Below the pieces are notes generated by a model that saw only the letters and a program-made list of their open reading frames with translations, was not told the DNA's origin and made no database searches. Of a DNA stretch of 64,000 bases, positions 1 through 8,098 are shown piece after piece (position 1 is the stretch's first letter; each line of letters opens with the position of its first letter). Both the position numbers and the translations under genes were made by a program. Source of the stretch: Clostridia bacterium. GTDB taxonomy: Bacteria > Bacillota > Clostridia > Christensenellales > Borkfalkiaceae. The stretch covers positions 1 through 64,000 of the forward strand of contig JAIDVM010000007.1 of the NCBI GenBank assembly GCA_029059705.1, given 5' to 3'.

Positions 1-36
1 AACTTATTTTAACTTATATTAAACTGATTTCAAATT

Positions 37-1053
37 TTATTTTTTGTAACCGTTGGGGTTTTTCTGCTGCCAGTTCCAGCTTGACGCGCACATTTCCTCT
101 ATGCCGAGCTTTGCCTCCCAGCCAAGCTCCCTTTTAGCCTTTTCGGCGTTTGCATAGCACGCGGCAATGTCGCCCGCGCGGCGGGGTTTTATAACATAAG
201 GAAGCTCCCTTCCGCAAGCCTTGTCAAAGGCGTGAATTACGTCTAAAACGCTATACCCCACTCCCGTGCCAAGGTTATAGGTATAAACGCCGCCGTTTGT
301 AATTTTATCAATCGCCGCAACGTGCCCTTTTGCCAAATCGACAACGTGGATATAATCGCGCACGCCCGTGCCGTCGTGAGTGGGGTAATCATTGCCGAAC
401 ACGCCCACTTCTTTAAGCTCGCCTATTGCAACCTTTGCAATGTACGGCGTTAAGTTGTTGGGAATGCCTTTGGGGTCCTCGCCGATAAGCCCGCTTTCGT
501 GCGCGCCGACGGGGTTGAAATATCTTAAAAGCACCACCGTCCATTCTTTGTCGGCTTTATAAACGTCCGTGAGCATAATTTCCTGAAAATACTTGCTCGT
601 GCCGTAAGGGTTTGTGGTGCCGCCCGTTTTGCAATCTTCGGTTAAGGGCAAAACCTCGGGGTCGCCGTAAACGGTTGCCGACGACGAAAAAACTATTTTT
701 TTGCAGCCATTTTCGCGCATAGCCTGCAACAAAACGAGCGTGCCGTTTAAATTGTTGTCGTAATACTCCACGGGTTTTTCGCAGCTTTCGCCAACAGCTT
801 TAAGCCCCGCAAAGTGGATTACCCAGTCTATTTTATGCGCCTTGAAAATTTTGTCGAGCGCGGTTTTGTCGCGCACGTCCGCTTCGTAAAGCGCAACCTT
901 TTTGCCCGTAATTTTTTCCACCCTTTTTATACTTTCGGGTGAGGAATTAGAATAATTGTCTACCGCAACCACGTTGTAGCCGCTTTGTAAAAGTTCCACG
1001 CAGGTGTGCGAACCGATATAGCCCGCGCCGCCCGTAACCAAAACTGTTTTCAT
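37..1053 (-). CDS. galE: UDP-glucose 4-epimerase GalE
   Basis: Interconverts UDP-glucose and UDP-galactose in the Leloir pathway and for envelope polysaccharides; cytoplasmic, NAD-dependent, extended SDR family. The 338 residues match the usual length. The N-terminal Rossmann motif GGAGYIG lies at residues 8-14, and the SDR catalytic set is visible as Ser124/Ser125 in FSSSATVYG and Tyr150-x3-Lys154 in NPYGTSK. The ATG follows a purine-rich AAAGGCGG. The gene lies downstream of glmS on the same strand but has its own consensus promoter overlapping the glmS stop codon, so it can be expressed independently of the amino-sugar genes. About 36 bases beyond the stop to the left edge show nothing. 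Confidence 0.97.
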   Translation of the reverse strand: MKTVLVTGGAGYIGSHTCVELLQSGYNVVAVDNYSNSSPESIKRVEKITGKKVALYEADVRDKTALDKIFKAHKIDWVIHFAGLKAVGESCEKPVEYYDNNLNGTLVLLQAMRENGCKKIVFSSSATVYGDPEVLPLTEDCKTGGTTNPYGTSKYFQEIMLTDVYKADKEWTVVLLRYFNPVGAHESGLIGEDPKGIPNNLTPYIAKVAIGELKEVGVFGNDYPTHDGTGVRDYIHVVDLAKGHVAAIDKITNGGVYTYNLGTGVGYSVLDVIHAFDKACGRELPYVIKPRRAGDIAACYANAEKAKRELGWEAKLGIEEMCASSWNWQQKNPNGYKK

Positions 1054-1082
1054 TTTTGCCGCCTTTTTTATTTGTTTAATTG

Positions 1083-1111
1083 AGTATATCTTAAACGCGC
1101 GGCATTGTCAA
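1083..1111 (-). promoter_or_regulatory. galE promoter
   Basis: On the minus strand a perfect -35 TTGACA (1106-1111) and -10 TATACT (1083-1088) are separated by 17 bases. The -35 begins on the base directly after the glmS TAG stop. This is a sigma-A-type promoter placing the galE transcript start about 20-25 bases before its ATG. Confidence 0.85.
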
Positions 1112-2884
1112 CTATTCCACGGTTACGCTCTTGGCAAGGTTGCGCGGCTTGTCGGGGTCGCGTCCCAAAATCACGGCGGTGCGATAGGCAAGCTCCTGCA
1201 CGGCGATTGCCGAAACGAGCGGCGAAAGGAATTTGTTGCACGCAGGCAATAAAATTATTTCCGCCTTGCCCTCAAGCCTTTTTGCAACCGCGGGCAAACA
1301 GGTTATTACGGCTACTTTTCCGCCGCGGGAAAGAACCTGTTCAACCGCGTTTTCGCTTTTGGGCGCGAGTGCGCTATCGGTTATCAGCACGACGGAAACG
1401 GTGTTTTCGTCGATGAGCGCAAGAGTGCCGTGTTTAAGCTCGCCCGCGGGATAGCCCTCGCTCGGCACGTAGGAAACTTCCTTTAACTTCAAACTGCCCT
1501 CGAGCGCGACGGCGTAATCGTAGCCACGCCCCAAAAAATAGACGCCGCCTGAACGCGCGCACATGTGGGCAAGTGTGTAGACGTTGATATTATTGATAGT
1601 TTTTTGCAGCGCGGCGGGCAGTTCGGAAAGCAGCTTAAATTCCTTAGGCGTAACCGCCTTGCCCGCAAACGTTAAGGCGCACAGGTACAGCGCGGCGATT
1701 TGCCCGACGTAGCTTTTAGTGGCGGCGACGCATATTTCCGCGCCCGCGGCAACGGGCACTACGGCGTGTACGCAGCGCGTGATTGCCGATTGCGGAACGT
1801 TTGTAACCGCAATTACCTTTGCGCCAAGGCTTTTGGCAAGCAGAGCCGCCTCGATAGTGTCCGCCGTTTCGCCGCTTTGCGTAACCGCAAAAACGGCGTC
1901 GCCGCGAGATATTACGGGGTCTTTATAGCGGAATTCGCTTGCGTTTTCCGCTTCGGCGGGAATTCTTGCAAACGTTTCGAAGTATTTTTTACCGATTAAG
2001 CCCGCGTGGTAAGCCGTGCCGCAGCCGAGAAAAATCACCCTTTTTGTGCCGCTTAAAACCTCGCTTAATTCGTCCTTTACCTCATTAAAAGAGTTAAACG
2101 TGTTTTGTACGGTTTGGGGGACTTCGCGCAGCTCTTTAAGCATATAGTGCGGACAGCCGTTTAAACCCAGCTTTTCGGCGGTGAGCGCGTTTTCCGTTTT
2201 CGGGCGGCAAACGGGCGTTAAATCCTTGTCGAAAATTTCTATTTTTTCGGCGGAAATCAGCGCAAAATCGCCGTCCTCCAAAACGCTGATTTTATCGCAC
2301 TTGCCCGCAAGGGCGGGGCGGTCGCTGGCGCAAAAATTTTCGCCCTCGCCGTAGCCGACTATCAGCGAACTGCGGTATTTCAAAACGGCTATTTTATGCT
2401 CGCCTTCGCGCATAACCATAAGCGCATATGAACCCGTAAGCATCTTTGCGGTTTTGTGCAAGGCGGTTAAAATGTTGCCGTCGCAATTCAATTTTATAAG
2501 GTGGGCGATTACCTCGCTGTCCGTTTCGGAAATAAACGTTTCGCCCGCGGCGATAAGCTTTTCTTTCAGTTCGGCGTAATTTTCGATTATGCCGTTATGT
2601 ACAACGTAAATCCCGCCCGCCGAGTGCGGGTGCGCGTTGATATCCGAAGGCTTTCCGTGGGTTGCCCAGCGGGTGTGCCCCATGCCGACAGCCCCGCGTA
2701 TATCCGCTATATACGGCTCCAAAACGCTCACTTTGCCCTGTTTTTTAATTACCTTAACCTCGCCCGAGGGGGCGATAACCGCCATGCCCGCCGAATCGTA
2801 ACCGCGGTATTCGAGCCGTTTTAAGCCTTCGTAAACGTTTTCGGCGGCGTTGCCGCCGCCTGCATAACCGATTATTCCACACAT
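1112..2884 (-). CDS. glmS: Glutamine--fructose-6-phosphate aminotransferase (isomerising)
   Basis: First step of UDP-GlcNAc synthesis: fructose-6-phosphate plus glutamine gives glucosamine-6-phosphate. Cytoplasmic, 590 residues, family-typical. The N-terminal class II glutaminase domain starts with the nucleophile Cys2 (MCGIIGYAGG) and runs to about residue 220; two SIS sugar-isomerase domains follow (about 280-420 and 450-580), with the expected C-terminal tail DPDKPRNLAKSVTVE. An AAAGGAG ribosome binding site precedes the ATG. It follows glmM by 43 bases, so the two consecutive pathway enzymes are probably co-transcribed. That gap is too short to hold a glmS ribozyme. Confidence 0.97.
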   Translation of the reverse strand: MCGIIGYAGGGNAAENVYEGLKRLEYRGYDSAGMAVIAPSGEVKVIKKQGKVSVLEPYIADIRGAVGMGHTRWATHGKPSDINAHPHSAGGIYVVHNGIIENYAELKEKLIAAGETFISETDSEVIAHLIKLNCDGNILTALHKTAKMLTGSYALMVMREGEHKIAVLKYRSSLIVGYGEGENFCASDRPALAGKCDKISVLEDGDFALISAEKIEIFDKDLTPVCRPKTENALTAEKLGLNGCPHYMLKELREVPQTVQNTFNSFNEVKDELSEVLSGTKRVIFLGCGTAYHAGLIGKKYFETFARIPAEAENASEFRYKDPVISRGDAVFAVTQSGETADTIEAALLAKSLGAKVIAVTNVPQSAITRCVHAVVPVAAGAEICVAATKSYVGQIAALYLCALTFAGKAVTPKEFKLLSELPAALQKTINNINVYTLAHMCARSGGVYFLGRGYDYAVALEGSLKLKEVSYVPSEGYPAGELKHGTLALIDENTVSVVLITDSALAPKSENAVEQVLSRGGKVAVITCLPAVAKRLEGKAEIILLPACNKFLSPLVSAIAVQELAYRTAVILGRDPDKPRNLAKSVTVE

Positions 2885-2927
2885 ATTTTACTCCTTTAAA
2901 CGCGCAGAAATGCCATATATTTAGGGG

Positions 2928-4274
2928 TCAACCGCAATTTTGGGTAATTTTGGAGCATATTATTTTACAGGCGAGAGAGCAATCTTCTTCGCTTTCGCCC
3001 TCGGCCATTACCCTTATAACCCGCTCGGTGCCCGAGGGGCGGACGAGCATTCTAACGGAAAGCTTTTTGGAAAGATTTTTCGAAAGCTCCTCAACGCCGC
3101 ACATTGCCGCTTCCTTATCGGTTACGGGCACCGAAACGCATATTTGTGGCAAAGTTTTAAAGCCCTTTAAAAGGCGCGACAGCGCGCACTTGCCGTCTGC
3201 GAGAGCTTCCATTAATATAATGGCGGTAACCAGTCCGTCGCCCGTCGTTTCGTACTTTGAAAACACGACGTGCCCGCTGCTTTCGCCGCCTAAAACCGCG
3301 CCCGTTTTACTCATTAAATCGCACACGTTTTTGTCGCCGACGTCGCTTAAATAACAATTTATTTGCTTGTTTTTAAGGCTTGATATAAGCCCGCCGTTGC
3401 TCATTACGGTGCACACTATGCTGCGGTTTTGCAGTTCGCCGCGGCTTGAAAGATAGTTTGCCAGCACATACAGCTCTTTATCGCCGTTCACCACTTCGCC
3501 GCGCTCGTCAACGGCTATGCATCTGTCCGCGTCGCCGTCAAAGGCAAAGCCCACGTCCAAGGAATATTGCCTTACCAAATTTTGCAATGCCTCGATGCGG
3601 GTGGAGCCTACGCCGTCGTTCACGTTGGTGCCGTTTGGGGAATCGCCGATAACAAAGGTCTTTGCGCCGAGCGCGTCGAACACGCTTCTTGCAATCGAAA
3701 AGGCGCTGCCGTTTGCGCCGTCCAAGCCTATCCTCAGCCCCTTATAAGAGCAGGTTGCAAGCGAAATAAGGTGTCCTATATAGCGGTTGCGCCCCGAAAC
3801 GTAGTCCACAGTTCTCCCGACGGCGTTGCCCGCCGCAAAGGGAATATCCTTGCCGCCGAAGGGTGCAAAATCGCCGTCCAGATAGCGCTCGATTAACGAA
3901 ATTACTTCGTCCTCCATCTTTTCGCCCGAGGAATTCAAAAGCTTTATTCCGTTGTCGTAATAGGGGTTGTGGCTTGCCGAAACCATAATTCCGCAGTCGA
4001 AGCCGTCGCACCGCGCCACGTAGGAAACGGACGGCGTTGTGGTGACGTGCATTATGTAAGCGTCCGCCCCCGACGAGGTTAATCCCGCGGCGAGCGAATA
4101 TTCGAGCATATAGGAGGAAAGGCGGGTGTCCTTGCCGATAACCGCCCTGCATTTGCCGCCGAGGCGGTCGCCGTAATACCAGCCCAAAATTCTGCCCACC
4201 TTAAAGGCGTGGACGGCGGTTATTTTTACGCCCGCTTCGCCGCGGAAACCGTCGGTTCCGAAATATTTACCCAT
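2928..4274 (-). CDS. glmM: Phosphoglucosamine mutase
   Basis: Converts glucosamine-6-phosphate to glucosamine-1-phosphate, linking GlmS to GlmU in peptidoglycan precursor synthesis. 448 residues, normal for the alpha-D-phosphohexomutase family. The N-terminus KYFGTDGFRG is the family start; the phospho-acceptor Ser is residue 101 in SASHNP; the metal loop appears as DGDADR and the sugar-binding loop as GGESSGH; the C-terminal phosphate-binding loop is RPSGTERVIRV. AAGGAG precedes the ATG. It heads the glmM-glmS pair and is divergent from ktrB across a 265-base region. Confidence 0.97.
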   Translation of the reverse strand: MGKYFGTDGFRGEAGVKITAVHAFKVGRILGWYYGDRLGGKCRAVIGKDTRLSSYMLEYSLAAGLTSSGADAYIMHVTTTPSVSYVARCDGFDCGIMVSASHNPYYDNGIKLLNSSGEKMEDEVISLIERYLDGDFAPFGGKDIPFAAGNAVGRTVDYVSGRNRYIGHLISLATCSYKGLRIGLDGANGSAFSIARSVFDALGAKTFVIGDSPNGTNVNDGVGSTRIEALQNLVRQYSLDVGFAFDGDADRCIAVDERGEVVNGDKELYVLANYLSSRGELQNRSIVCTVMSNGGLISSLKNKQINCYLSDVGDKNVCDLMSKTGAVLGGESSGHVVFSKYETTGDGLVTAIILMEALADGKCALSRLLKGFKTLPQICVSVPVTDKEAAMCGVEELSKNLSKKLSVRMLVRPSGTERVIRVMAEGESEEDCSLACKIICSKITQNCG

Positions 4275-4303
4275 AAAAACTCCTTTTTATCCGCAACGCG
4301 CTT

Positions 4304-4388
4304 GCATATGCATTTGAATTAAAGTGTTTTCAGCCGCATATTTTTTAAAGCACATATGCGCCGAAAAAAGCCGTAATAAAGCATATGC
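4304..4388. repeat. Cluster of CATATG palindromes between glmM and ktrB
   Basis: Three CATATG hexamers occur in 83 bases (4305-4310, 4353-4358, 4382-4387), two of them inside the 8-base palindrome GCATATGC, with further GCATA half-matches at 4336 and about 4413. They lie in the divergent intergenic region. They could be regulator sites for glmM, whose promoter I could not place with confidence. Confidence 0.35.
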
Positions 4389-4474
4389 GGGCAAAATAAA
4401 TTGTGTTACGGCGCATACGACAAATTTTTTGCGGCGTAATTCACAGCAAGGCGGTTGCGGTTATACGCGGGCGC

Positions 4475-4490
4475 GTTGCGCACGCGCAAC
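4475..4490. promoter_or_regulatory. Palindrome upstream of the ktrB promoter
   Basis: Perfect 7-base arms GTTGCGC/GCGCAAC separated by AC, ending 8 bases before the ktrB -35. The position suits a regulator site, but the factor is unknown. Confidence 0.35.
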
Positions 4491-4498
4491 AAATTTTG

Positions 4499-4527
4499 TT
4501 GACTTTGATTTTTGCGTGTGCTAAAAT
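4499..4527 (+). promoter_or_regulatory. ktrB promoter with very short leader
   Basis: TTGACT (4499-4504), 17-base spacer, TAAAAT (4522-4527). The ATG at 4540 is only 12 bases past the -10, so the predicted 5' leader is about 5-6 bases and no Shine-Dalgarno sequence is present. Confidence 0.75.
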
Positions 4528-4539
4528 TACCGCGTTATA

Positions 4540-5880
4540 ATGAAAAAGCTTAGAATGAAAATTTCCGTGTGGCAGTTTTTGTCGCTGGGGTATTTAATCG
4601 TAATATTGTTGGGCAGCGTTTTGCTCGTTTTGCCGTTTGCAACGCAAAGCGGAACTTCGGTAAATTATCTCGACGCGCTGTTTACATCCACCTCCGCCAC
4701 GTGCGTTACGGGGCTTACGCCCTTCGACACGGGCGTGCAATGGTCTGTTTTCGGGCAGCTCGTAATTCTGTTTTTAATCCAGACGGGCGGGCTTGGGTTT
4801 ATGACCTTCGTTTCGGTTGTGTTTTTGATGCTCCGCAAAAAGATGGGGCTTTACGAACGCAAGGCGTTTATGTCGGCGGCGGGCGGCAGCAACAAGCTGA
4901 CGGGCGTTTCGCGCCTTATTAAGCGCGTTTTCATAGGCACGGCTATTTTCGAATTTTTGGGCGCGTGCCTTTTGTGTTATCCCTTTTGCAGAGATTTCGG
5001 CGGCATAGGCGTTTATTACGCGATTTGGCACTCGATTTCGGCGTTCTGCAACGCGGGTTTTGACTTGGTGGGCGTTGGGGGCACCTCCCTTTCCGCCTAT
5101 GCAACCGACCCGCTGGTGTGCCTTACCATATGCGCGCTGATAATTTTGGGCGGCTTGGGCTTTTTGGTTTGGGGTGATTTTCTGGACTGCAAGGCAAACC
5201 CCAAAAAGCTGCAGCTAAACACAAAAATTGTGCTTTTGATGACGGGCGTGCTCCTTTTCGTTTCCACGTTTTTATTCCTCGGCTTCGAGTGGAACAACCC
5301 CTCTTACGAGGGCTATAACTTCGGGCAAAAGCTTTTGTGCTCGATTTTCAACGCGGTGTCGCCGAGGACGGCGGGCTTTTTCACCACCGACCCCGCCACC
5401 CTTTCGGAAAGCGGTTATCTTTTAACCGTAATGCTCATGTTCATCGGCGGCAGCTCCGGCTCGACCGCGGGCGGCATAAAGGTGGGAACCTTTGCCGTGA
5501 TAATAATGGGAATGATTAGCGTTTTCCGCGGGCGCAGGGATATAAACATAGGCAAAAAGAGAATAGAGCACTCGCTTTTATCTCAGGCGCTTGCCATATT
5601 TACCGCGTGCCTTATGATAGTGATGATTGCCGTTTTGGTAATCTGCGCCGCCGAGCCTGATTTAACCTTTGAAGAAGCGCTTTTCGAGTGCGTTTCGGCA
5701 ATGGGCACGGTGGGGCTTACGCTGGGCGTTACGCCCGAGCTTGGCATAGTTTCTAAGCTGGTTATAATACTGTTGATGTATTTAGGCAGGGTGGGCATTT
5801 TAACGTTTGCCTTAGCCCTGGGCGAAAAGCGGACAACGGCGGCGATACGGCGCCCCGTGGACACGCTTATGATAGGTTAA
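4540..5880 (+). CDS. ktrB: KtrB/TrkH-type potassium transporter membrane subunit
   Basis: Potassium-translocating subunit, SKT superfamily, 446 residues, closer to KtrB than to longer TrkH proteins. It is strongly hydrophobic, with four membrane-pore-membrane units. The first selectivity-filter region is readable as TSATCVTGL near residue 50, the others as SAFCNAGFD, SPRTAGFF and SAMGTVGLT. It is followed by its regulatory RCK partner after 57 bases. The start is the first ATG after a strong promoter; no ribosome binding site precedes it, suggesting leaderless-type initiation. Confidence 0.94.
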   Translation: MKKLRMKISVWQFLSLGYLIVILLGSVLLVLPFATQSGTSVNYLDALFTSTSATCVTGLTPFDTGVQWSVFGQLVILFLIQTGGLGFMTFVSVVFLMLRKKMGLYERKAFMSAAGGSNKLTGVSRLIKRVFIGTAIFEFLGACLLCYPFCRDFGGIGVYYAIWHSISAFCNAGFDLVGVGGTSLSAYATDPLVCLTICALIILGGLGFLVWGDFLDCKANPKKLQLNTKIVLLMTGVLLFVSTFLFLGFEWNNPSYEGYNFGQKLLCSIFNAVSPRTAGFFTTDPATLSESGYLLTVMLMFIGGSSGSTAGGIKVGTFAVIIMGMISVFRGRRDINIGKKRIEHSLLSQALAIFTACLMIVMIAVLVICAAEPDLTFEEALFECVSAMGTVGLTLGVTPELGIVSKLVIILLMYLGRVGILTFALALGEKRTTAAIRRPVDTLMIG

Positions 5881-5902
5881 AATTAAAAGGCAAATATAAA
5901 AA

Positions 5903-5921
5903 CCCCCGCATAATACGGGGG
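5903..5921 (+). other. GC-rich hairpin in the ktrB-ktrA gap
   Basis: CCCCCG/CGGGGG arms around a 7-base loop, with no following T-run. More likely an mRNA-stabilising or processing hairpin than a terminator. The ktrA ribosome binding site AGGAG follows directly. Confidence 0.5.
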
Positions 5922-5937
5922 CAATCAGGAGAAAATT

Positions 5938-6591
5938 ATGAAATCTGTGTTGCTTATCGGTATGGGAATGTTCGGGCAGACGCTTGGCGAAAAGCTTGTC
6001 AACATGGGCAACGAAGTTATGATTGCGGACAAAAACGAAGACATTATAAATTCGCTTGCGCCCAAATATTCGGGCGCGGTAATTGCAAACTGCATGAACG
6101 CGGACAACCTTAAATCGCTTGATATCCCATCCTTCGACGCGTGCGTGGTTGCCATTGGCGACGACTTTCAAAGCTCTTTGGAAATAACGTCTATTTTAAA
6201 GGATTTGGGCGCGAAATACGTAGTTTCGAAGGCGAACACGGACATTCAAAGAAAGTTCCTTTTGCGCGTGGGCGCGGACGAAGTCGTTTACCCCAACCAC
6301 GACTTAGCCGAAAAGCTTGCGTTTAAGCTGAATTCAAAAAAGGTTTTCGACTATATCGAACTCGATTCAAAGCACTCGATATTCGAAATAGCCGTGCCCG
6401 TAAAATGGATTGGGAAAACGCTTGTCGAAATTAACCCGCGCCAAAAGCACGCGATAAACGTTTTGACTATTAAAAAGGACAAAAACATTATCCCCGCGCT
6501 CGACGCGAATTACGTTTTTGCCGAAGGCGACCACATGGTTGTTTTCGGAAACACGGAAATTATTCTTGCCTTTGCGAACAAACAAAAATAA
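5938..6591 (+). CDS. ktrA: KtrA/TrkA-type potassium uptake regulatory subunit
   Basis: Cytosolic RCK protein that gates KtrB in response to bound nucleotide. 217 residues, typical for KtrA. The RCK_N Rossmann domain starts with GMGMFGQ (residues 8-14), an acidic Asp near residue 31 closes the second strand (IADKNED), and an RCK_C domain occupies roughly residues 135-217. AGGAG lies 7 bases before the ATG. Next gene starts one base after its stop. Confidence 0.94.
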   Translation: MKSVLLIGMGMFGQTLGEKLVNMGNEVMIADKNEDIINSLAPKYSGAVIANCMNADNLKSLDIPSFDACVVAIGDDFQSSLEITSILKDLGAKYVVSKANTDIQRKFLLRVGADEVVYPNHDLAEKLAFKLNSKKVFDYIELDSKHSIFEIAVPVKWIGKTLVEINPRQKHAINVLTIKKDKNIIPALDANYVFAEGDHMVVFGNTEIILAFANKQK

Positions 6592-6592
6592 T

Positions 6593-7306
6593 ATGGACGA
6601 AAGATTTTTGCGCACCGCCATGGCTTTGGGCGAAGAAGCGGTTGAAAGGCTTAAAAAGAGCCGCGTTGCCGTGTTCGGCGCGGGCGGCGTTGGCGGACAT
6701 TGCATCGAAGCTTTGTGCCGCAGCGGCGTTGGCGCCATCGACGTGATAGACAACGACGAAATTACTCTTTCCAACCTTAACAGACAGATTTTCGCCACCG
6801 AAAAAACGGTTGGGCGGCTTAAAGCCGAAGCTGCCGTTGAACGGTTAAACGAAATCAACCCCGCTTGCCGCGCGCAGGCGATAAATCTATTTTATTTGCC
6901 CGAAACGGCTAACGAAATAGATTTAAGCGCTTACGATTATATAGTAGACGCAATCGACACCGTTTCGGCAAAAATTGCGCTTGCCGAAAACGCGCAAAAG
7001 GCGGGCGTGCCGATAATAAGCTGCATGGGCGCTGGCAACAAGCTTAACCCCGCCGCCTTTACCGTTTGCGATATTTCAAAAACTTCGGTCTGTCCCCTTG
7101 CGCGCGTCATGCGCCGCGAGCTTAAAAAGCGTGGCGTTGACAAACTGAAAGTGGTTTATTCAACCGAACCGCCCTTAACTCCCCTTTTTGCGGAGCCGCT
7201 TGCAAACGGAAAAATTCCGCCCGCGAGCGTGGCTTTCGTGCCGGCGGTTGCGGGGCTGATTGCGGCGGGCGAGGTGATAAAAGATTTATGCTCGAAAAAT
7301 TTATAA
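6593..7306 (+). CDS. tcdA: tRNA threonylcarbamoyladenosine dehydratase (TcdA/CsdL-like E1 fold)
   Basis: ATP-dependent enzyme of the ThiF/MoeB/HesA fold that cyclises t6A37 to ct6A in ANN-decoding tRNAs. From ATG 6593 the product is 237 residues, family-typical; a longer frame from 6518 would run back inside ktrA and is unlikely. Visible are the nucleotide-binding GAGGVGGHC (about residues 28-36), the E1 signature region SNLNRQ, and the ATP site DAIDTVSAK. The absence of the MoeB-type Cys-pair zinc site fits TcdA rather than ThiF or MoeB. It sits one base after ktrA and overlaps the next gene by 19 bases. The assignment rests on overall pattern. Confidence 0.88.
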   Translation: MDERFLRTAMALGEEAVERLKKSRVAVFGAGGVGGHCIEALCRSGVGAIDVIDNDEITLSNLNRQIFATEKTVGRLKAEAAVERLNEINPACRAQAINLFYLPETANEIDLSAYDYIVDAIDTVSAKIALAENAQKAGVPIISCMGAGNKLNPAAFTVCDISKTSVCPLARVMRRELKKRGVDKLKVVYSTEPPLTPLFAEPLANGKIPPASVAFVPAVAGLIAAGEVIKDLCSKNL

Positions 7307-8070
7307 ACCCGCTGAAAGACGCGCTGTTCCCCCGCGGATACACCTGCGACGTGTGCGGGAGGGAAACGTTCGGCACAAACCTTTGCAGTGACTGCGAAAG
7401 GGCGGTTATTTTTAATAACGGCGACGCGTGCCCGATTTGCGGAAGAATGACGCTTAAACCCGAAATCTGCCGCGAATGTAAAGAAAGCCTGCCGAGCTTT
7501 AAAAAGGCAATATCCCCGCTCGTTTACGACGGCGCGGCGATTGCACTTGTAACAAAGTTTAAAAACGGCGGCGCGTATTTAAAGGAATATTTTGCCGATT
7601 TAATTTGTAAAAAGCTTGACGAACTGCCTAAAACCAACTGCATTGTTTACGTGCCGATGACGAAAAAATCGCAAAACAAGCGCGGATATAATCAGGTTAA
7701 ACTGCTTGCAAAAGCTATTTCCAAGCGGACGAATATCCCCGTTTTGAAAGACGCGGTAATCAAGGTTAAGGAAACGGCGGTGCAAAAAGGGCTTTCGCAA
7801 AAGGAGCGCGAAAGCAACCTTGACGGGTGCTTTAAAGTAACCGACAAAACCGCGGTTGCGGGCAAATCCGTGCTGTGCATAGACGACGTTTTGACAACGG
7901 GCGCCACCGCCGAAGAAATTTGCAAAACGCTTTTAAAGGCGGGCGCGGACTGCGTTTATTTTGCAACCGTTGCCTCGGTTGAAGACAAGGCGCAAAAGCG
8001 CACGCGCGAGGAAAACGAAAAAAGACTTAAAGAAATAAAAAAATATAAAAAGAAAGCCGCGGAAGATTAA
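7288..8070 (+). CDS. ComF-family phosphoribosyltransferase-like protein with zinc finger
   Basis: 260 residues. The N-terminal zinc ribbon carries four CxxC pairs in the first 70 residues (CDVCGRE, LCSDCER, CPICGRM, CRECKE). The C-terminal phosphoribosyltransferase domain carries the PRPP motif VLCIDDVLTTGAT (about 192-204) and RGYNQVKLLA. ComF proteins act in DNA uptake and recombination in competent Firmicutes, but many genomes keep a lone ComF-like gene of unknown role; I see no other competence genes. An SD-like GAGGTGAT inside the tcdA end precedes the start, indicating coupling. The charged C-terminal tail (EENEKRLKEIKKYKKK) is extra to the domain. Confidence 0.88.
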   Translation: MLEKFINPLKDALFPRGYTCDVCGRETFGTNLCSDCERAVIFNNGDACPICGRMTLKPEICRECKESLPSFKKAISPLVYDGAAIALVTKFKNGGAYLKEYFADLICKKLDELPKTNCIVYVPMTKKSQNKRGYNQVKLLAKAISKRTNIPVLKDAVIKVKETAVQKGLSQKERESNLDGCFKVTDKTAVAGKSVLCIDDVLTTGATAEEICKTLLKAGADCVYFATVASVEDKAQKRTREENEKRLKEIKKYKKKAAED

Positions 8071-8085
8071 CTTCCGCGGCTTTTA
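8053..8085. terminator. Bidirectional terminator spanning the comF-like stop codon
   Basis: Perfect 13-base arms (8053-8065 and 8071-8083) with loop ATTAA, which contains the stop codon. The plus strand runs into TTTTATC. It lies between convergent genes and can serve both. Confidence 0.85.
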
Positions 8086-8098
8086 TCGCTTTAACTAT

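Noticed and set aside
2885-2927. glmS ribozyme
   Set aside because: The glmM-glmS gap is only 43 bases, too small for the ribozyme, and no such structure was seen upstream of glmM either.
4324-4524. Small plus-strand frame between glmM and ktrB
   Set aside because: No ribosome binding site or family; it covers the ktrB promoter and palindromes.
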